Shown here piece after piece: positions 60,138-64,000 of a DNA stretch of 64,000 bases. The stretch's first letter is position 1, and the number at the start of each line of letters is the position of its first letter. Position numbers and translations under genes: made by a program. The notes under the pieces are model-generated. The model saw nothing but the letters and a program-made list of their open reading frames with translations. It had not been told where the DNA came from and made no database searches. Source of the stretch: Szabonella alba (GTDB taxonomy: Bacteria > Pseudomonadota > Alphaproteobacteria > Rhodobacterales > Rhodobacteraceae); NCBI RefSeq assembly GCF_016765775.1, contig NZ_JAESVN010000012.1:1-64000 (forward strand), read 5' to 3'.

Positions 60138-61217
60138 ATGGCCGTGCTGACCGACACCCGCCGACATGCCGATCTGCGTGAGGCCGAACTGGCCCAGATC
60201 GCCGGACTGATTCTTGCCCAGCTTGCCCGCCGCCGCCCGGCCCGCCGCGGCCTTGCCGGGCTGCTGGACCGGTTCGACCGCAAGGTCCTTGATCTGCGCG
60301 CATCGCTGTCGAAATTTGAACGGCAGTTTCGCAGTGAGGGCGGTGAGCGTTCGAAAGACCGGGCCGAGATAGAGGAAAAGCGCCATTTCAAGCGGCTGCG
60401 CCAGCGGCTGCACGCGGCAGCGCGGATCTCGGATGCGCTGCGGCTGGTGCAGAAAGGCGCGGAATGGCCGCTTTATCCGCATCTGCCGCCGCGTCATGAC
60501 CTGACGGGCAGTCGCATCGCGGCGCTGGATGGGGCCCTGATGACATTGCACCGGATGGTCAATCCCGCCCCGCAATCGCAGGTCGCGGGTGATCTGGGCT
60601 GCTATCCGGACATCCCCTTCAACGCCGCCGGGTTCATCACCCATGCCCATGCCGCGCTGCGTGTGGCGCTGGCGCTGCGGCCCGGCCGTGGTTTGCGCTT
60701 TCTGGATGTGGGCTGCGGCGGCGGCATGAAGGTTCTGCTGGCCTCGGGCCTTTTCGCGCAGGCCGAGGGGTTTGATTATGACCCGGCCTATGTCGAGGCG
60801 GCCGCAGGCGCCTTTCACCGGATGGGGGCCGCGCGCTGTGCGGCCTTTCACGCCAATGCGCTGACCTTCGCGGATTACGACCGCTATGACGTGATCTATT
60901 TCTTTCAGCCGATGGCCGACCCCGACAGTCTGCGCGCGCTGGAGGATCGGGTGATCGCGGGGGCACGTCCCGGCACGGTTATCATGGCGCCCTATCAGCG
61001 GTTTCATGCGCGCCGGGCGGACCTCGGCTGCGCCAGGATCGAGGATGCGGTCTATGTGACCGGCATCGTCGCGGAGGAGGCCGGGGCACTGGCGCAGGAG
61101 GCGCGGCGCATCGGGCCCGATATCCTGCCGCCCGACCGCCATATCCTGCCCGCCGCCCCGGACTGGCTGCGCGATCTGTGGCGGGCGGCGGCAGATAATG
61201 GATATCTGCCGGACTGA
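60138..61217 (+). CDS. Class I SAM-dependent methyltransferase, unknown target
   Basis: 359 residues from the ATG at 60138 (GGGAGA upstream; a TTG at 60108 is possible). The first ~190 residues are basic and helical with no known domain (LLDRFDRKVLDLRASLSKFE, KRLRQRLHAAARIS). The methyltransferase domain follows: LRFLDVGCGGGMKVLLAS for SAM binding, GFDYDPAYVEAA, DVIYFFQPMAD and RPGTVIMAPYQRFHARRADL. It is monocistronic, after the ccrM terminator, and convergent with alkB. The substrate is not predictable. Confidence 0.8.
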   Translation: MAVLTDTRRHADLREAELAQIAGLILAQLARRRPARRGLAGLLDRFDRKVLDLRASLSKFERQFRSEGGERSKDRAEIEEKRHFKRLRQRLHAAARISDALRLVQKGAEWPLYPHLPPRHDLTGSRIAALDGALMTLHRMVNPAPQSQVAGDLGCYPDIPFNAAGFITHAHAALRVALALRPGRGLRFLDVGCGGGMKVLLASGLFAQAEGFDYDPAYVEAAAGAFHRMGAARCAAFHANALTFADYDRYDVIYFFQPMADPDSLRALEDRVIAGARPGTVIMAPYQRFHARRADLGCARIEDAVYVTGIVAEEAGALAQEARRIGPDILPPDRHILPAAPDWLRDLWRAAADNGYLPD

Positions 61218-61236
61218 CCGGCATGCGCTGCGCCGA

Positions 61237-62379
61237 TCAACGCCCGGGCATCGGGTTCAGCGCCTTGTTATAGGGCTTCCAGTCGGTAATGTCGGGATAG
61301 AACCGCCGCCGCCAGTCGCGCACGCGCGGGTTCATCACCCGGCGCCACAAGGGCGGGACCATCGCGCAGGCGGTCATCACCGGATAGCCATAGGGAAGCT
61401 GCGGCGCCTCATCCTCGGAATAGTTCTGCAGCAGCGGAAAACGCCGGTCGGGCTTGTAATGGTGGTCGGAATGGCGCTGCAGGTTGATCAGCAGCCAGTT
61501 TGACGCCTTATGCGCGGCGTTCCAACTGTGGCGCGGCAGGACATGTTCATATTTCCCCGCGCCCAGATGGCGGCGGGTCAGCCCGTAATGTTCGACATAA
61601 TTTACAAGTTCCAACTGCCAGACCGCAGCGCCCGCCTGCCACAGGAACAACAGCAGCCCCTGCCAGCCGCCAAGCGCCAGCGCCAGCAGGACCATGCCAG
61701 CCTGCAAGACCCCATAGCGCCAGAACGGGTTGCTGCGATGCCAGACCGGCAGGCCACGCCGCGCCAGCATCGCCTGTTCCGCCCCCCATGCCGATTTCAG
61801 ACATTGCCACAGCACGCGGGGGTAAAAGCGGTGAAACCCCTCATTATAGCGCGCGGTCACCGGATCGCGTGGGGTGCCGACATAAAGGTGATGCACCCGC
61901 AGATGTTCGGACCGGAAATGACCATAGAGCACCATGGACAGCAGAAGATCGCCCAGCCAGCGTTCAAGCGCGGATTTCTGGTGCATCAGTTCATGGCTGT
62001 AATTGATCCCGACCGTGCCCGCGATCACCCCCATGCCGAAGAACAGCCCCAACCGCTCGGCCAGCCCCAGATGGGCGGCCTGCGGCACATACCACAGCAG
62101 CCAGCACAGCAGCAGGAATTGCAGCGGAAACCAGATCAGCGTCAGCAGCCGATACCAGAGCAGCCCGCTATCGGGGGTGGCGGGATCGGCGTTTTCGGTG
62201 TTCAGACCCGTCAGCGCGTCGAGGATCGAGAACATCACCCATCCCGAAAGCGGCAGCAAAAGCACCGTCCAGCCGCCCTGCAATGCGCCCAGAATGGCCA
62301 GCGGCACCATCAGCAGCGACAGCCAGAAAGGCAAAGCCGCGCGCAGGCGCGACAGATCAGGGGCAGGGGTCATGGCCAT
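61237..62379 (-). CDS. alkB: Alkane 1-monooxygenase (AlkB-type)
   Basis: 380 residues with about six membrane helices and the four His clusters that bind the di-iron centre: HELMH (129-133), HLRVHH (159-164), NYVEHYGLTRRH and LQRHSDHH. These match AlkB more closely than xylene monooxygenase or acyl desaturases, since NYVEHYGL is an AlkB hallmark. It hydroxylates medium-chain alkanes terminally in the inner membrane, with electrons from rubredoxin; no rubredoxin gene is adjacent. ATGs at 62379 and 62373 are both usable, with AAGGATGAGG upstream. Confidence 0.9.
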   Translation of the reverse strand: MAMTPAPDLSRLRAALPFWLSLLMVPLAILGALQGGWTVLLLPLSGWVMFSILDALTGLNTENADPATPDSGLLWYRLLTLIWFPLQFLLLCWLLWYVPQAAHLGLAERLGLFFGMGVIAGTVGINYSHELMHQKSALERWLGDLLLSMVLYGHFRSEHLRVHHLYVGTPRDPVTARYNEGFHRFYPRVLWQCLKSAWGAEQAMLARRGLPVWHRSNPFWRYGVLQAGMVLLALALGGWQGLLLFLWQAGAAVWQLELVNYVEHYGLTRRHLGAGKYEHVLPRHSWNAAHKASNWLLINLQRHSDHHYKPDRRFPLLQNYSEDEAPQLPYGYPVMTACAMVPPLWRRVMNPRVRDWRRRFYPDITDWKPYNKALNPMPGR

Positions 62380-62426
62380 CGGATCACCTCATCCTTGCGC
62401 AGAGGATAGCGCATCGCGTCGCCCGC

Positions 62427-63485
62427 TCAACGTGGCAAAAACGCCTGTGACGCAAGATCATGTGCCTTGCGCATCAGGGTCGGCAGCGCGGTGGGGTCAA
62501 AGACCGACGGGGGCAGAAACTCCCCCCGGTCGGGATTGCCCGAAACCTCGGCCACCTCGACCGACAGGATCAGATGAAAATGGGTGAAAGTATGGCGGAC
62601 CTCGCCGGCCGGGCGCCAATCCGCCGCAAACGGCGGGCTGGCGGGCGCGGGGCTGCGGCTTTCCCAATTGCTGCCGGGAAAGCCGGGCATCCCGCCCAGA
62701 AGTCCCCGGGGCGGGCGACGTTCAACCAGCAGCGCGCCATCGACAGGGCGGCGCGCAATCCAGACCGTGCCGTGACGGGTGGGCTTGGCAGCTTTCGGCA
62801 CCTTGGCGGGCAGTTCCGCGGCGATGCCCTCTGCCCGAGCCATGCAGAAGGCCTGCAACGGGCAGATCCCGCAGGCCGGATTGCGCGGCGTGCAGATCGT
62901 GGCGCCCAGATCCATCACCGCTTGCGCGTGGTCCCCGGGCCGGTCCTGCGGTGTGTGCCGGGCGGCAAGGGCGGTCAGTTCGGGTTTGGCGCCGGGCAGC
63001 GGAGCCCGCACCCCGTGCAGCCGCGCCATGACCCGTTCGACATTGCCATCCACCACCACAGCCGCGCGGCCAAAGGCAATCGCGGCAATCGCGGCGGCGG
63101 TATAGGCCCCGATGCCGGGTAGGGCGCGCAAGCCCGCTTCGGTCTCCGGAAACCGCCCGCCGTGATCGGCAACCACCGCCCGCGCACAGGCCAGCAGATT
63201 GCGGGCGCGGGCGTAATAGCCCAGTCCGGCCCATTCGGCCATCACGTCGGCATCCGCTGCCGCCGCCAGATCGGCGACCCCCGGCCAGCGCGCCATGAAG
63301 CGGTGAAAATAGTCCTTCACCGCCGCCACGGTCGTCTGTTGCAGCATCACCTCGGACAGCCAGACGCGGTAGGGATCGGCCCGCTGCCCCGTTTGTGAAG
63401 CGTCGGGCGGCACGCGCCAGGGCAGGCTGCGGGCATGGATGTCATACCAGTCCAGCAGCGCGCGGGTTACATCGGCGTCACGCAA
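62427..63485 (-). CDS. mutY: A/G-specific adenine glycosylase MutY
   Basis: 352 residues. VWLSEVMLQQTTV contains the catalytic Glu (45); the helix-hairpin-helix LPGIGAYTAAAIAAIA and Asp of VVVDGNVERV follow; the 4Fe-4S cluster is C-x6-C-x2-C-x5-C in CTPRNPACGICPLQAFC. The C-terminal Nudix-like domain reads 8-oxoG (RRPPRGLLGGMPGFPGSNWE, THFHLILSVEV). It removes adenine mispaired with 8-oxoguanine. The gene is divergent from the DUF721 gene, an arrangement common in Rhodobacteraceae. Confidence 0.95.
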   Translation of the reverse strand: MRDADVTRALLDWYDIHARSLPWRVPPDASQTGQRADPYRVWLSEVMLQQTTVAAVKDYFHRFMARWPGVADLAAAADADVMAEWAGLGYYARARNLLACARAVVADHGGRFPETEAGLRALPGIGAYTAAAIAAIAFGRAAVVVDGNVERVMARLHGVRAPLPGAKPELTALAARHTPQDRPGDHAQAVMDLGATICTPRNPACGICPLQAFCMARAEGIAAELPAKVPKAAKPTRHGTVWIARRPVDGALLVERRPPRGLLGGMPGFPGSNWESRSPAPASPPFAADWRPAGEVRHTFTHFHLILSVEVAEVSGNPDRGEFLPPSVFDPTALPTLMRKAHDLASQAFLPR

Positions 63486-63601
63486 TCTTTATGCCTTTCC
63501 CGGTCTTTCCGCGCCTTTCAGCCCGGCAAATCTCTGGCGCGACTGTGCCGGGGATCGTAGACAGAGACCAGAGAGAACCGACCCGAGGCCCCGCCCTTCG
63601 C

Positions 63602-64000
63602 ATGAAACGTCCCGGCCCTTCCGCCAATGCCTCTGCCCCGGCCCCCCGCCGGATGCGCGGCTTTGAGGCGGCATCGGGATTGCTGAAGCAGCGCATCCGC
63701 GATGCGGGCGAATCCCGGGGATTTGCGGTCACGCGGCTTTTGACGGCATGGCCCGAGATTGTGGGAGAGGCGACCGCGCGCATGACCCGGCCGGTCAAGA
63801 TCGGCTATGGCAAGGGCGGGTTCGGGGCGACGCTGACGCTGCTGGTGCAATCGGCCCATGCGCCGATGGTGCAGATGCAGCTTCCCGCGATCCGCGAGAA
63901 GGTCAACGGCTGCTATGGCTATAACGCGATCTCGCGTATCAGCCTGACGCAGACCGCCGCCAGCGGCTTTGCCGAAGGGCAGGCCGAATTTCTGGCCGCA
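63602..64000 (+). CDS. DUF721 / DciA-like protein, 5' part (runs off window)
   Basis: 133 codons are visible from the ATG at 63602 with no stop before the window edge. It opens KRPGPSANASAPAP, then RRMRGFEAASGLLKQRIRDA, LLTAWPEIVGEATARMTRPV and TLLVQSAHAPMVQMQLPAIR, with VNGCYGYNAISRISLTQ later. This is the DUF721 domain; some family members (DciA) load the replicative helicase. It is divergent from mutY with 116 bp between. The C-terminus is not available. Confidence 0.85.
   Translation, partial: MKRPGPSANASAPAPRRMRGFEAASGLLKQRIRDAGESRGFAVTRLLTAWPEIVGEATARMTRPVKIGYGKGGFGATLTLLVQSAHAPMVQMQLPAIREKVNGCYGYNAISRISLTQTAASGFAEGQAEFLAA

Overview
This is high-GC DNA from an alphaproteobacterium, most likely family Rhodobacteraceae (Paracoccus/Rhodobacter-like). 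The evidence is a CcrM-type GANTC methylase beside rnhB, a mutY gene divergent from a DUF721 gene, the GC-rich hairpin plus GAGGATATTT intergenic repeats, and the overall gene content. No tRNA, rRNA or CRISPR array was seen. Assignments come from reading the translated sequence; no database search was possible.

Layout. (1) 1-810: a debris zone. The start of an IS110-type transposase runs off the left edge, a 12-bp-arm palindrome follows, then a 53-codon remnant of an IS5-type transposase, then the C-terminal end of an RTX calcium-binding protein. (2) 834-8670: a quaternary-amine catabolic locus. A GlxA/CdhR-type regulator is divergent from an operon for a beta-keto acid cleavage enzyme, a carnitine 3-dehydrogenase/thioesterase fusion, an acyl-CoA dehydrogenase, an NDP-forming acyl-CoA ligase and a CaiD-type hydratase. 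Together these could convert gamma-butyrobetaine, crotonobetaine or carnitine to glycine betaine. (3) 8808-16285: a complete peptide-type ABC importer (binding protein, two permeases, two ATPases) bracketed by two M19 dipeptidase genes.

(4) 16356-53522: a type VI secretion locus that fills more than half the window. The main strand carries tssA, tssB, tssC, hcp, tagJ, tssE, tssF, tssG, clpV, a coiled-coil protein, a voltage-gated sodium channel, a 1301-residue sheath-like fusion, a 99-residue unknown, vgrG, an unknown, a PAAR protein, tagH (FHA), tssK, tssL (with OmpA domain), tssM, tagF and pppA. On the opposite strand are ppkA and an OmpA-like gene. An accessory block follows: an M15 peptidase, a secreted caspase with Sel1 repeats, and two paralogous small exported proteins. 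The kinase, phosphatase, FHA protein, TagF and a TssL N-terminus with an ERTVIRP motif suggest control by threonine phosphorylation.

(5) 53593-64000: housekeeping. Carboxynorspermidine dehydrogenase and decarboxylase lie downstream of a membrane-anchored winged-helix regulator. Then come two small exported proteins, rnhB, ccrM with three GANTC sites upstream and a good terminator downstream, a SAM methyltransferase, an AlkB-type alkane monooxygenase, mutY and the start of a DUF721 gene.

Most unusual is the middle of the T6SS operon. A NaChBac-family channel gene overlaps by 8 bp a gene that joins a near-copy of TssB, two repetitive acidic linkers (12 units of about 21 residues and 5 units of 33 residues), a second diverged TssB-like domain and a TssC-like domain lacking the usual TssC C-terminus.
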